Counted from the stretch's first letter, positions 1-7,708 are shown. The stretch is 9,355 nt of DNA from an uncultured Verrucomicrobiota bacterium (GCA_946481225.1 CAMLNJ010000079.1:1-9355), one strand, 5' to 3'. A program made the numbers and translations. The notes: a model not told the origin generated them from the letters alone.

Positions 1-875
1 GGCGCGGGCGCAGGGCATCGCGCCGCCCTGGACGCCGGCCGCGCCGCGGCCCGGGCGGCGGCGCGGGCGGGCGGGGACGACGGCGCGTTCTCCGCCTTGG
101 GCGCCGGCGTGAACGCGAAGCTGCGCGGCGCCGGCCAAGGCTGAAATCCCGCGCGCATGACCGCCGAGGCTTCGGAGTGGCCGACGAAAAGCAGCCCGTC
201 CGCGGCGAGCAGCGCGCGCAGGCGCCGCAAGGCCTCCGCCTGCATATCCGTGTCGAAATAGATCAGCAAATTTCGGCAGAAAACGAAATCGAAGGGATCC
301 CCCGGTCCGCGCGAAGCGAAGATGTTCGCCTCGGCGAAATCCACCCCCGCGCGCAGCGCCTCGCCGATCCGCCAGCCCTCGCCCGCCGGCTCCAGCCAGC
401 GCGCGCGCCAGTCGCCCACGCCGCCGCGAAAGGAGTTTTTTCCGTAGGTCCCGCGCCGCGCCGCCGAGGTCGCCGCCACGCTCACGTCCCGGCCAGACAC
501 CGTGAAATCCCCCGGCGCGAAGCCCGCCTCGCGCAGCGTGATCGCGATCGTCCACGCCTCCTCGCCCGTGGCGCAGGGCAGGCTGAGCACGCGCAGAGGA
601 CGCCCCCGCCCGCGCCGCTTCACGGCCTCCCCCGCCAGAACCTCGAAGGCCTTGCCGTCACGGAAAAACCAGGTCTCGGGCACGACCATCTCCTCGATCA
701 CGCGACGCAACAGCTCGGGCTCCGCGCGGAGGCGGCGAGCCCACTCCGCCGGCTCCTCGTCCGCCCGCGCCGCGAATTGCCGGCGCAACGCGCGCTCCAG
801 CACCCCTCGCCCGATCGTGGACACATCGAGCCCGATCGCCTCGCGCAACAGTTCCTCGACCGCGGCCGTGTTCAT
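1..875 (-). CDS. cheR: CheR-family MCP methyltransferase, C-terminus cut by window edge (WspC-like)
   Basis: S-adenosylmethionine-dependent glutamate O-methyltransferase that would methylate the cytoplasmic helices of the neighbouring chemoreceptor. The frame starts at ATG 873-875 and is open through base 1, giving 291 visible residues. Residues 1-70 are the helical N-terminal CheR domain, ending in TWFFRD (68-73). The SAM-binding loop is LPCATGEE (99-106). FDFVFCRNLLIYF (195-207) and LLFVGHSEA (228-236) are the conserved later motifs of the catalytic fold. From about residue 256 the chain becomes Pro/Ala/Arg-rich, a linker. In WspC-type CheR proteins such a linker leads to TPR repeats; here that part lies outside the window. 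The start codon overlaps the CheW stop in ATGA and is preceded by a good Shine-Dalgarno, so translation is coupled to cheW. The family is certain; the Wsp subtype is inferred from gene order. Confidence 0.93.
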   Translation of the reverse strand, partial: MNTAAVEELLREAIGLDVSTIGRGVLERALRRQFAARADEEPAEWARRLRAEPELLRRVIEEMVVPETWFFRDGKAFEVLAGEAVKRRGRGRPLRVLSLPCATGEEAWTIAITLREAGFAPGDFTVSGRDVSVAATSAARRGTYGKNSFRGGVGDWRARWLEPAGEGWRIGEALRAGVDFAEANIFASRGPGDPFDFVFCRNLLIYFDTDMQAEALRRLRALLAADGLLFVGHSEASAVMRAGFQPWPAPRSFAFTPAPKAENAPSSPPARAAARAAARPASRAARCPAPA

Positions 876-1357
876 GGCGACGCCTCCTCGAGCACCGAAT
901 CCGCCACCTCGAACAAGACCGCGCGCAGGTCCGGCGGCAGCAGGCCCTCGATTTCGATCCGCTGCGCGAGCCGCGCGCCGCGCGACTCGGGCGAGACTCC
1001 GCCGAGCCAAGCCGCGGCCGGCGCCCCCGCCGGCTGAAAACTCTCCGCCGCCGCGCGCGCCACCGAGGTCGCCCCCTCCACGATCACGCCGAGGGGCCGG
1101 TCGCCGCCGCGCGCCGGATAGCGCACCAGCACGAGGCGCGTGCTGCGCCGGTCGGCTGCCGCGCGCCCCAGCGCGAGTCGCGCGAGATCGATCACGGGCA
1201 CCGCCCGGCCTTGGTGGTTTAGCACCCCCGCCACGCCGTCGGGCGCGCCCGGCAACGCCTTCAAGGCCGGCAGCGGCAGCACCGCCTCCACCCGCGCGAC
1301 CGGCAGCAGGTAACGGTCGGTTCCAAGCTCGAATTCGAGGTGAAGGGAGGCGAGCAT
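872..1357 (-). CDS. cheW: CheW-like coupling protein (WspB-like)
   Basis: Cytoplasmic scaffold protein of 161 residues, the usual CheW size, that links a chemoreceptor to a CheA kinase. The CheW beta-barrel signature is visible: an N-terminal strand FELGTDRYLLPVARVEAVLPLP (about 9-30), then GVLNHQGRAVPVIDLARLALG (about 44-64) carrying the GxxxPVIDL core, then LVLVRYP and LGVIVEGATSVAR. No extra domain is present. The ATG at 1355-1357 lies 48 bp after the MCP stop and has no Shine-Dalgarno (TTCCTCCG precedes it). Its TGA overlaps the cheR start. Position between an MCP and a CheR matches WspB in Wsp-type operons; the CheA partner is not in the window. The sequence C-terminal to residue 120 is less conserved. 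Confidence 0.92.
   Translation of the reverse strand: MLASLHLEFELGTDRYLLPVARVEAVLPLPALKALPGAPDGVAGVLNHQGRAVPVIDLARLALGRAAADRRSTRLVLVRYPARGGDRPLGVIVEGATSVARAAAESFQPAGAPAAAWLGGVSPESRGARLAQRIEIEGLLPPDLRAVLFEVADSVLEEASP
883..889 (-). promoter_or_regulatory. Shine-Dalgarno of cheR inside the cheW 3' end
   Basis: On the minus strand GAGGAGG lies 7 nt before the CheR ATG, inside the last codons of cheW. It fixes the CheR start. It is the only strong Shine-Dalgarno in front of any gene start in this window; the other genes have none. Confidence 0.7.
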
Positions 1358-1405
1358 CGGAGGAACGAAGGCGCGGGAAAAAAAGAGGGACAGGGCGACC
1401 GGGAA

Positions 1406-3139
1406 TCAGGACTTCAACCGGAAGCGGACAACGCCGCTCTGCAGCTCGCGGGCGGAATTATTGAGGTGCTCGATGGCTTCGCTCGAGTTGCGCAGCGAAT
1501 CCGCGGTCTGTTGCGCCGCCTCGCTAAGCTGCGCCAACGCCTCGGTTATCTGCTGCGCGCCGACCGACTGGGACTGCATGCCCTCGTTGACCGCCTCGAA
1601 GCGGGGGACGAGCGACTGCACCTGCTGGATGATGCTCGCGAGCTGCGCGCCCACCTGGCGCACCTCCTCCACTCCGCGCCGGACCTCCTCGGAGAACTTG
1701 TCCATGCCCATCACCCCGGCGGCGACGGCGGACTGCATTTCCTTCACCATCTGCTCGATGTCGTAGGTGGCCACGGCGGTCTGGTCGGCGAGACGGCGTA
1801 TCTCCGTCGCCACTACGGCGAAACCGAGCCCGTATTCGCCGGCCTTCTCCGCCTCGATGGCCGCGTTGAGCGAGAGCAGGTTGGTCTGGTCCGCGACCTT
1901 GGTGATGGTGGTGACGACCGCGTTGATGTTGGTGGCCTTCTCGTTGAGCACCGAAAGCTTTCCGGTGATGCCCGCGGATGCGTCCATGATGGAGCGCATG
2001 GTCGTCTCCATGCGGCCAAGCCCGGCCTGGCCGTTGCCCGCGACCTGGGCGGTCTCCTCGGCCACCTGGTTCACCTCGCCGACGGTGCGCACGAGCTCCT
2101 TGGACGTCGCGGCGATCTCGCGCGAGGTCGCGCCGATCTCGGTGGTGGTGGCGGCGATCTCGTTGGCCGTGGCCTGCTGCTGCCTGGAGGTCGCCGCGAT
2201 CTCGGTCGAGGAGGTGTTCACCTGAAGGGCCGCGCGCTGCACCGATCCGACGAGCTGCGAGAGCTTCTCGATCATCTCCTGATGGGCGATGCCGAACTTG
2301 TCCGCGGCGGACTGCGGCCGGACGGCGACCGTGAGATCGCCCTGCGCGATGCGGGTATTCACCGCCGAGACCTCCGCGAGCACCTCGACCATGCGGCGGA
2401 AACTGCCCGCGAGCTTGCCCACCTCGTCGCCTCGCCCGCTCGGCGGGAGCTCGACCTCGGGATCGCCCCCGGCGATGCGTTCCGCCGCGCGGGTGAGGAG
2501 ACCGAGCGGGCGGGCGATGTTGCCCGCGATGAAGGCCCCGATCGAAAGCAGGAGCGCGGTCGCGATCGGCACGCTGACCCACAGTTCCAAATGGAAAAGC
2601 TCCACGCTGCGCTCCGCCGCTTCCTCACGCTCAGCCAAGAGCTCGGTCTCTTCCGCACGCAGGACGCTTTTCAATTCGCCGATCTTTTCCATCAGGTCCC
2701 TGCCCGGGCCTAGGAGGGCCGCGACCTGGGCCGGGGCGAAGCTCTCGGTGCGGCGAAGGGCGACGATTTCGTCCAGTCGCTGCACCCGCGCCTCGATGAG
2801 AGTCAGCATCTTCTCCAGGCGTTCGCGCTGCGTCGGGCTGTCCTTCATGAGCCGCTCCAAGGGCTCGGTGTGCAGACGTATCCGATCCCGCACCCCGGTC
2901 ACGCCGACGAGATACTTTTCGTCGCCGGTGAGCAGGAAGCCGCGCTGACTGCTTTCGGCCTCGCTTAGGCGCAACATGCACGTGTCGAGATGCCCGACGA
3001 CCTCCCGGGTGTGGTCCTGCCAATGCGTGGCGTCGATGAGACGGTCGAGACTTCGGTAGGCGATGATGACGAAACCGACCAGCACGGCCAAGGCGACGGC
3101 GTAACCGGCCAGGATTTTGGAGCGAATGGACCAGTTCAT
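1406..3139 (-). CDS. CHASE3-HAMP methyl-accepting chemotaxis protein (WspA-like)
   Basis: Inner-membrane chemoreceptor of 577 residues. Transmembrane helix 1 is about residues 10-28. The periplasmic part (about 35-180) is a helical CHASE3-type domain with the typical [16 protein letters not shown] (62-77). Transmembrane helix 2 is about 187-207. A HAMP domain follows (about 209-256, with [13 protein letters not shown]), and 256-298 ([10 protein letters not shown], then HQEMIEKL) looks like a second HAMP. The signalling domain has the hairpin tip at about 415-450: [20 protein letters not shown], then [16 protein letters not shown]. The continuing [20 protein letters not shown] is typical of the Wsp class. 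There is no C-terminal NWETF-type pentapeptide, so CheR tethering of the enteric kind is not expected. The ATG at 3137-3139 is the only sensible start; a perfect inverted repeat sits directly before it and there is no Shine-Dalgarno. It heads a cheW-cheR string. MCP identity is certain, Wsp-like role likely, ligand unknown. Confidence 0.95.
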   Translation of the reverse strand: MNWSIRSKILAGYAVALAVLVGFVIIAYRSLDRLIDATHWQDHTREVVGHLDTCMLRLSEAESSQRGFLLTGDEKYLVGVTGVRDRIRLHTEPLERLMKDSPTQRERLEKMLTLIEARVQRLDEIVALRRTESFAPAQVAALLGPGRDLMEKIGELKSVLRAEETELLAEREEAAERSVELFHLELWVSVPIATALLLSIGAFIAGNIARPLGLLTRAAERIAGGDPEVELPPSGRGDEVGKLAGSFRRMVEVLAEVSAVNTRIAQGDLTVAVRPQSAADKFGIAHQEMIEKLSQLVGSVQRAALQVNTSSTEIAATSRQQQATANEIAATTTEIGATSREIAATSKELVRTVGEVNQVAEETAQVAGNGQAGLGRMETTMRSIMDASAGITGKLSVLNEKATNINAVVTTITKVADQTNLLSLNAAIEAEKAGEYGLGFAVVATEIRRLADQTAVATYDIEQMVKEMQSAVAAGVMGMDKFSEEVRRGVEEVRQVGAQLASIIQQVQSLVPRFEAVNEGMQSQSVGAQQITEALAQLSEAAQQTADSLRNSSEAIEHLNNSARELQSGVVRFRLKS

Positions 3140-3160
3140 GTCTTATTCAGACAATAAGAC
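3140..3160 (-). promoter_or_regulatory. Perfect inverted repeat touching the MCP start codon
   Basis: Read on the minus strand, GTCTTATT - GTCTG - AATAAGAC is followed immediately by the ATG of the chemoreceptor. The two 8-bp arms (3153-3160 and 3140-3147) are exactly complementary and AT-rich in a GC-rich setting. As DNA it could be an operator for a dimeric regulator; as RNA it would form a small hairpin covering the ribosome-binding region. The structure is seen directly; the function is inferred. Confidence 0.5.
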
Positions 3161-3197
3161 GGGCTTTCCATCGACTCAAATGCCTATAGGAGAAACA

Positions 3198-3260
3198 CCT
3201 CAGGCGAAGGGTTATGCCGGGAACGCCCGTCCGGGACGAGGCCGCAGGCGAGAGGTGAAG
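3198..3260. repeat. Imperfect direct repeat upstream of the MCP gene
   Basis: Two 19-bp copies at 3198-3216 and 3242-3260 start 44 bp apart, about four helical turns. On the plus strand they read CCTCAGGCGAAGGGTTATG and CCGCAGGCGAGAGGTGAAG, identical at 14 of 19 positions with a shared CAGGCGA core. They fill most of the 132-bp gap between the hybrid kinase stop and the MCP start and could be tandem regulator sites for MCP transcription. The rest of the gap holds an 8-bp palindrome CCTATAGG (3183-3190) but no convincing promoter pair and no terminator with a T-tract. Confidence 0.25.
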
Positions 3261-3271
3261 AGCAAGTGGAA

Positions 3272-5857
3272 CTAACTGACGCCCTCGAGCACCTGCCGGA
3301 TCGTCTTTGCGAAATCCGTTATCCTATACGGCTTCGGCACCATTCCGGCGAAGCCGTAGGCGCGATGATCGCTCATCACCGGATCGCTGGAGTAGCCGCT
3401 GCTCACGATCGCCCGCACGTCCGGATCGAGACGCTGGAGTTCGCGCATACAGTCGAGCCCGCCCATGCCGCCCGGCACGGTCAGATCCATGATCACCAAA
3501 TCGAAGCGCCGTCCTTCATCCAAAGCACGCCTGTAGGCTCCAACCGCGGTCGCGCCATCCGGCGCCGCCTCAACGGAGAAGCCGATGCGCTTAAGGAGCT
3601 GCGAGGCCATGGTGCGAATGCCCTCCTCGTCGTCCATGAGGAGCACGCGGCCGTTCATCGCCGCAGTCCCGCCGAAGGGCGAATGCGTCAATGTCGAAGG
3701 CTGGACCGACCGCGTCGCGGGCAACCAGATCAGGAAGCGCGTGCCCCGCCCGACCTCGGACTCCACCTCGATGTAGCCGCCGTGCTTCTTCACGATCGCG
3801 TAGACGGTCGCGAGACCGAGCCCGCTGCCTTCGCGCTTGGTCGTGAAATACGGGTCGAAGATCCGGCTGATATGCTCGGAACGTATGCCCGAGCCGCTGT
3901 CGCCGACCGACAGGCGCACGGTCGGCCCGGTCAGACCGGTGCGCAGCGGCGCGGCCGGATCGTTGGCGAGGTTGATCCAGATGAGCCCGCCCTGCGGCAT
4001 CGCCTGAGAAGCGTTCAACACCAGATTCTGCACCACCTGGCCGATTTGCCCCTTGTCCACGTCGGCGGCCCAAAGGTTTTGCTCGATCTCGAACTGGCAT
4101 TTCGCCTTCGCGCCATGGAGGCAGAACTGCGCCGTCTCCTTCACTACCTCGGCGAGTTGCACCGCCGAACGGATCGGGTCCCCGCCCTTCGCGAAGGTCA
4201 GCAACTGCTGCGTGAGATCACGCGCCCGCATCAGCCCCTTCTCCGCCTCCACCAACCATTGCCCGCCCCCGCTCTGCACCTGCGTGTCGAGCATCGCGAG
4301 CGTCACGTTGCCCATGATGACCGTGAGCAGGTTGTTGAAATCATGCGCGATGCCGCCGGCGAGCACGCCGACCGACTCGAGCTTGGTGGCGCGCAGCATC
4401 TCCGCCTCGAACTTCGCGCGCTCCGTCACGTCGCGCAGCACCAGCACCACGCCGGCCGGCTGGCTCGCGATGTCGCGAATTGGCGCGCAGCGCCCCTCGA
4501 CGAGCCGCGGCACTCCCTGGCGATGCAAAAGCGCCGTGGCCGGAGGCAGCTCCACGACGAGCGCCTCGGACAACGCGCGCCGGTGCGGCGGCGCCACCGG
4601 CTCCCGGGTCCGCTCATGCACGAGCGGACACACGTCCGACAAGCCCCGGCCGATCGCCGCGCCCTCCACCCAGCCGGTCAGTTGCTCGGCCGCCTCGTTG
4701 AGATAATTCACCACGCCATGGCGGTCCGTGGTAATCACCGCCTCGGCCATGGCGCGCAGGGTCACCCGCAGGCGCTCGCGTTCGCCCGCCAGCTCCTCCT
4801 CGGCGATTTTGCGCGCATGGATGTCGGAGTGCGTGCCCACGAAGCGCACCGGCTCCCCCGCCTCCCCGAACTGCGCCAGCCCCCGTGCCAGAATCCAGCG
4901 ATAGCGGCCGTCTTTGCACAGCAGGCGATGGTCGACGCGGTAGCCGTCGGTCTTGCGCGCCAGATGAAGTTCCATCGCCCGCTCCGCGGCGGCCCGGTCC
5001 TCCGGATGGATCAAGGTCTCCCACGCCGCGCGCGAATCCTCGAGATCGCCCGGCGCGTAGCCCAGCATCTCCCGGCTGCGCGCGGAAACGAAGAAACGGC
5101 CCGTGGAAAAATCGATTTCCCAGATGCCGGCGTTGATGCCCTGCACCGCCAGCTCCCAGCGATCCTCGCTCTGCCGCAGCCGCGCCTGCGTCTGGCGCAG
5201 ATCGGTCACGTCGGTGAAGACCGACATCACCCGCGAGTAGTCCGGCCGCCCCTGCTCGACCGGCACCGTCCATTGCATGATCGCCTGCACGACATGCCCG
5301 TCGCGACGATGCAACGTGATGTTGTGCATCAGCTCGGTCCGGCCATCCCACAAGGCCGCCAGCTCCGCCGCGAAGGCCTCCGCGAAGTCAGGGGCGAAAC
5401 CCGGCATCTCCGCACGCGCCTGCTCGAGATCGCGCAAGCCGCCCAGCTGGAGCGCGGTGCGGTTCGCCGCCACGATCCGCACGTGCTCGAATTGCCCGCG
5501 CAACTCCTCCGGACGCGCGCGCAGATAAGCGAGAATGTCGGCGACGCCTTCGCGCCGCTTCGCAGCGAGCCACTCGGCATTCGGACTCATATCCGTCACC
5601 AGGACCGCCACCGGCGCATGATCGAAGAGAAATTGCAGCTTACTGGCGGACACCGCAAAAGCCGCCGCCCGCTTCCTGTAACGCCCGCGCACAAGAACGA
5701 CCGTGCATAGCGCGGCAAGACCTCCCGCCAGCGCCATCCCGGGCCAATCCTGCAAAATCCCCCCCGCCGACCAATCCCCGGCCCATGCGGTTGCCGGAAC
5801 GAGGCCGGCGGACGCCAGCGCGAACCAGTGTGCCAGGCGACTCGCGGGGGGTTCCAT
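3272..5857 (-). CDS. Membrane-bound PAS hybrid sensor histidine kinase with C-terminal receiver
   Basis: Sensor kinase of 861 residues from ATG 5855-5857; an in-frame TTG at 5867-5869 would add four residues, and neither has a Shine-Dalgarno. Two hydrophobic segments (about 5-26, ending ATAWA, and 39-56) anchor the N-terminus. Three PAS-type sensor domains follow at about 67-221, 228-352 (HPEDR motif, then a PAC region KDGRYRWILARG) and 360-482 (ending LVLRDVTERAKFEAE). The HisKA box is LAGGIAHDFNNLL with phospho-acceptor H505. The ATPase domain has the N box QVVQNLVLNASQAM, DSGSGI and GSGLGLATVY. A receiver domain (735-857) has D742/D743, phospho-acceptor D791 (VIMDLTVPG), S819/S820 and K842, all intact. 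There is no output domain, so phosphoryl groups would go to another protein or be used for feedback. The gene ends 132 bp before the MCP on the same strand, so co-transcription is possible but unproven. The signal is unknown. Confidence 0.95.
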   Translation of the reverse strand: MEPPASRLAHWFALASAGLVPATAWAGDWSAGGILQDWPGMALAGGLAALCTVVLVRGRYRKRAAAFAVSASKLQFLFDHAPVAVLVTDMSPNAEWLAAKRREGVADILAYLRARPEELRGQFEHVRIVAANRTALQLGGLRDLEQARAEMPGFAPDFAEAFAAELAALWDGRTELMHNITLHRRDGHVVQAIMQWTVPVEQGRPDYSRVMSVFTDVTDLRQTQARLRQSEDRWELAVQGINAGIWEIDFSTGRFFVSARSREMLGYAPGDLEDSRAAWETLIHPEDRAAAERAMELHLARKTDGYRVDHRLLCKDGRYRWILARGLAQFGEAGEPVRFVGTHSDIHARKIAEEELAGERERLRVTLRAMAEAVITTDRHGVVNYLNEAAEQLTGWVEGAAIGRGLSDVCPLVHERTREPVAPPHRRALSEALVVELPPATALLHRQGVPRLVEGRCAPIRDIASQPAGVVLVLRDVTERAKFEAEMLRATKLESVGVLAGGIAHDFNNLLTVIMGNVTLAMLDTQVQSGGGQWLVEAEKGLMRARDLTQQLLTFAKGGDPIRSAVQLAEVVKETAQFCLHGAKAKCQFEIEQNLWAADVDKGQIGQVVQNLVLNASQAMPQGGLIWINLANDPAAPLRTGLTGPTVRLSVGDSGSGIRSEHISRIFDPYFTTKREGSGLGLATVYAIVKKHGGYIEVESEVGRGTRFLIWLPATRSVQPSTLTHSPFGGTAAMNGRVLLMDDEEGIRTMASQLLKRIGFSVEAAPDGATAVGAYRRALDEGRRFDLVIMDLTVPGGMGGLDCMRELQRLDPDVRAIVSSGYSSDPVMSDHRAYGFAGMVPKPYRITDFAKTIRQVLEGVS

Positions 5858-6026
5858 GGGTAGCAGCAAGAGTGCAGGAACCAGACCAAGCCCGGCCGGG
5901 CGCTGTCGAGGAGCAAACGGTTACCATTGTTGCGGTCTCTACTCCCACGAATTTCTTACGATAATGCCCCCGGGGGTGACAATTTCGCCGGGGAAACCTC
6001 AACCTTCGCACGTAACACCCTTCGCC
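5858..6026. promoter_or_regulatory. Divergent intergenic region with CCCCCGGGGG palindrome
   Basis: This 169-bp gap separates the minus-strand kinase from the plus-strand metal operon and should hold both promoters. A perfect 10-bp palindrome of five C then five G lies at 5967-5976. Next to it, on the minus strand, TTGTCA (5977-5982) resembles a -35 box, with a poor -10 (TAAGAA, 5953-5958) 18 bp further, so the palindrome would fall in the spacer. On the plus strand GATAAT (5960-5965) is a -10-like hexamer without a recognisable -35. The presence of promoters follows from the divergent layout; the exact boxes are weak guesses. Confidence 0.3.
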
Positions 6027-6362
6027 ATGAAACTTTCTTCCATCCTCTCCCTGATCGCCCTCGCCCTCCACACGCCGCTGCTGGCGGCCGAAACCACCGC
6101 GCCCAAGCCGGCCGACGCCTACCCGCTCGACACCTGCGTCGTCTCCGGCGAAGCCCTCGACTCGATGGAGGGCCCCTACATCCACACCTACAAGGAGGAG
6201 GGCAAACCCGACCGCGAAGTGCGCCTGTGTTGCAAAGGCTGCCTCAAGAAATTCAGCAAGGCCCCGGCCAAATACCTCGCCAAGCTCGACTCCGCCGCGA
6301 AGCCCGCGGCCGAGAAACCCGCCGCCCCCGCCGACGACGCCCACGCCGGCCACAAGCACTGA
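6027..6362 (+). CDS. Exported TRASH/YHS-like metal-binding protein
   Basis: Small periplasmic protein of 111 residues. The ATG at 6027 begins a clean signal peptide (MKLSSILSLIALALHTPLLAAE, cleavage near residue 20-21); the longer upstream frame has no such start. The mature protein has one Cys in DTCVVSG (C37) and, 30 residues later, a cluster RLCCKGCLKKF (C68, C69, C72), followed by a KxPAKYLAKL helix typical of TRASH/YHS-type zinc-ribbon-like metal sites. A Lys/Pro/Ala linker leads to a His-rich end (HAGHKH, 106-111). I infer a periplasmic metal binder or chaperone feeding the efflux system encoded downstream, probably for Cu(I), Ag(I) or a similar soft metal. It lies 107 bp before the tolC-like gene and is likely the first gene of the operon. 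No Shine-Dalgarno is seen. The domain class is recognisable; the exact substrate is not. Confidence 0.82.
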   Translation: MKLSSILSLIALALHTPLLAAETTAPKPADAYPLDTCVVSGEALDSMEGPYIHTYKEEGKPDREVRLCCKGCLKKFSKAPAKYLAKLDSAAKPAAEKPAAPADDAHAGHKH

Positions 6363-6393
6363 CCCCGTAGCACGGGCGCGCCACATCCGTGTT

Positions 6394-6420
6394 GCCGAAG
6401 AGGCGTCCATCCCCTTCGGC
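6394..6420 (+). other. Intercistronic stem-loop
   Basis: GCCGAAGAGG (6394-6403) pairs with CCCCTTCGGC (6411-6420) with one A-C mismatch around a 7-nt loop. It lies in the 107-bp gap between the first small metal gene and the tolC-like gene. No T-tract follows, so it is not a standard intrinsic terminator. It may act as a processing or stability element that sets different amounts of the small protein and the efflux parts. A shorter CCCGT-AGC-ACGGG hairpin sits upstream at 6364-6376, straight after the stop codon. Confidence 0.4.
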
Positions 6421-6469
6421 CTCCGCCCCGCCTGCGCTCCCATCCCCTCGCTCCGTGCTCCCCGCTCGT

Positions 6470-7708
6470 ATGCACCTCCGCCCCTTCGCGTCGCTCGGCG
6501 CGCTCCTTGCCGTGCTCGTCGTCCCCGGACATGCCGAAGAGCCCGCGCCGCCGCCGGCCGCCGCGCTCGTCTCCGCCGTCGCGCAGGCCCCCTCGCTCCA
6601 TGCCGCACGCGCCCGCGCCGAGGCCGCCCGCGCCCGCCGCGCCTCCGCGGGTCGCCTGCCCGACCCTGAACTCGAGGGAATGTATTCCCGGGCTCGCGAG
6701 CCGATGGGCGAAGAATACCCGATGTGGGAGATCAACCTCCGCCAACCCTTGCCCAAGGCGGGCGAACGCGCCGCCGACCGCGACCGTGCCGCCGCCTTGG
6801 TATCCATGGCCGAGGCCGACTACGCGGTCATGGCCGGCGAGATGAGCGCCGAAATCGCCATGGCCCTCGCCGAAGCCGAGGCCGCCCGCGCCCGCGCCGG
6901 ACTGCTCGCCAAACAGATCGAGCGCACCGAACGCGTCCTCGCCGTCATCGACACCCGCCTCTCCGCCGGCTCCGGCCGCGTCGCCGACCGGCTCGCGCTT
7001 CAAACCCGCATCGCCGCCATGCGCCTCATGGTCGAGCAAGACGAACGCATGGCCGACGACGCCCTCGCCGAAGCTCGTGGCAGCCTCGGCCTCGGGCCCG
7101 AGGCCCCTCTCCCGCCCTACTCCGCGCCCGCCGCCGCCGAGATCGATCCCGAAAACCTCCCCGCGCTCCGCCTCGCCGACGCCAAGGCCGGCGAAGCCCG
7201 CGCCATGACGCGCATGGCCCGCGCCTCCGCCCGCCCCATGACCGCCGTCGGACTCCGCTTCGAACGCGAGGAGCAGCCCATGGGCAACATGGACACCGTC
7301 GGCGTCGCCTTCATGACCGAGATCCCCTTCCGCTCCCGCGGCTACGCCCGCGCCGAGGAGCGCGCCGCCCGCGCGGAAGAAACCGCCGCGCGCGCCGAGG
7401 CCGACGCCGCTCGCCACCGCGCCCGCGCCGCCCTCGCCCGCGCCGAGCGCGCGGGCCGCCTCGCCGAGATTTCGCGTCGCCTCGCCGACGAGACCGCCGC
7501 GCGTCTCGACGCCGAATACGATTCGCTCGTCCGCTCCTCCGGCACCGCCGCCTCCGGGATGGGCGGCGAAACCTCCGTGCTGATGGTGCTCGAAATCCTC
7601 GAACGCCAGACCGACGCCCATCTCCAAATCATCGAGGCGGAAGCCGCCGCCCGCGCCGCCCGCGCCGAACTCTGGCGCCATGCCCCCGCCGCCCTTTTCA
7701 CGCCATGA
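6470..7708 (+). CDS. TolC/CusC-type outer membrane efflux protein
   Basis: Outer membrane factor of 412 residues that would form the trimeric exit duct of a tripartite efflux pump. The ATG at 6470 gives a signal peptide (MHLRPFASLGALLAVLVVPGHAEE, cleavage after about residue 22); a frame extension to an upstream ATG at 6389 is Pro/Ser-rich and is rejected. The outer membrane efflux repeat appears twice: residues 31-215 (with LPDPELEG, 63-70, and the beta-strand pattern INLRQPLPKAGERAADRDRA) and about 230-405 (VGVAFMTEIPFRSRGYARAEERAA, then long Ala/Arg/Glu coiled coil, ending TSVLMVLEILERQTDAHLQI). It is slightly shorter than E. coli CusC or TolC, contains no cysteine, and so lacks the lipoprotein anchor found in CusC. 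Composition is extremely Ala/Arg/Glu rich. It overlaps the next gene by ATGA, which implies translational coupling. The metal-efflux role is inferred from neighbours. Confidence 0.88.
   Translation: MHLRPFASLGALLAVLVVPGHAEEPAPPPAAALVSAVAQAPSLHAARARAEAARARRASAGRLPDPELEGMYSRAREPMGEEYPMWEINLRQPLPKAGERAADRDRAAALVSMAEADYAVMAGEMSAEIAMALAEAEAARARAGLLAKQIERTERVLAVIDTRLSAGSGRVADRLALQTRIAAMRLMVEQDERMADDALAEARGSLGLGPEAPLPPYSAPAAAEIDPENLPALRLADAKAGEARAMTRMARASARPMTAVGLRFEREEQPMGNMDTVGVAFMTEIPFRSRGYARAEERAARAEETAARAEADAARHRARAALARAERAGRLAEISRRLADETAARLDAEYDSLVRSSGTAASGMGGETSVLMVLEILERQTDAHLQIIEAEAAARAARAELWRHAPAALFTP

Noticed and set aside
1378..1384. T7 tract on the minus strand between MCP and cheW, as a terminator
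   Set aside because: No stem precedes the tract, and the genes form a conserved coupled set.
177..1464. Plus-strand open frames over cheR and cheW
   Set aside because: Both are Arg/Pro/Ala-rich and opposite clear CheR and CheW motifs on the minus strand.
1340..2713. Long plus-strand open frame opposite the MCP
   Set aside because: It is antisense to an unambiguous chemoreceptor and has no recognisable motif or start signal.
3215..3250. Short GC stem (CGTC/GACG around CCG) after the kinase stop, as a terminator
   Set aside because: The stem is only four pairs long and no T-tract follows.
3266..5710. Very long plus-strand open frame opposite the hybrid kinase
   Set aside because: It is the mirror of a gene with all kinase motifs intact; its protein is Arg/His/Leu-rich low-complexity sequence without a domain, as expected from antisense frames in high-GC DNA.
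6188..7681. Long minus-strand Gly-rich open frame opposite the tolC-like gene
   Set aside because: Gly/Ala/Val-rich composition is the complement of GCC/CGC-rich codons; the plus frame has a signal peptide and efflux-protein repeats.
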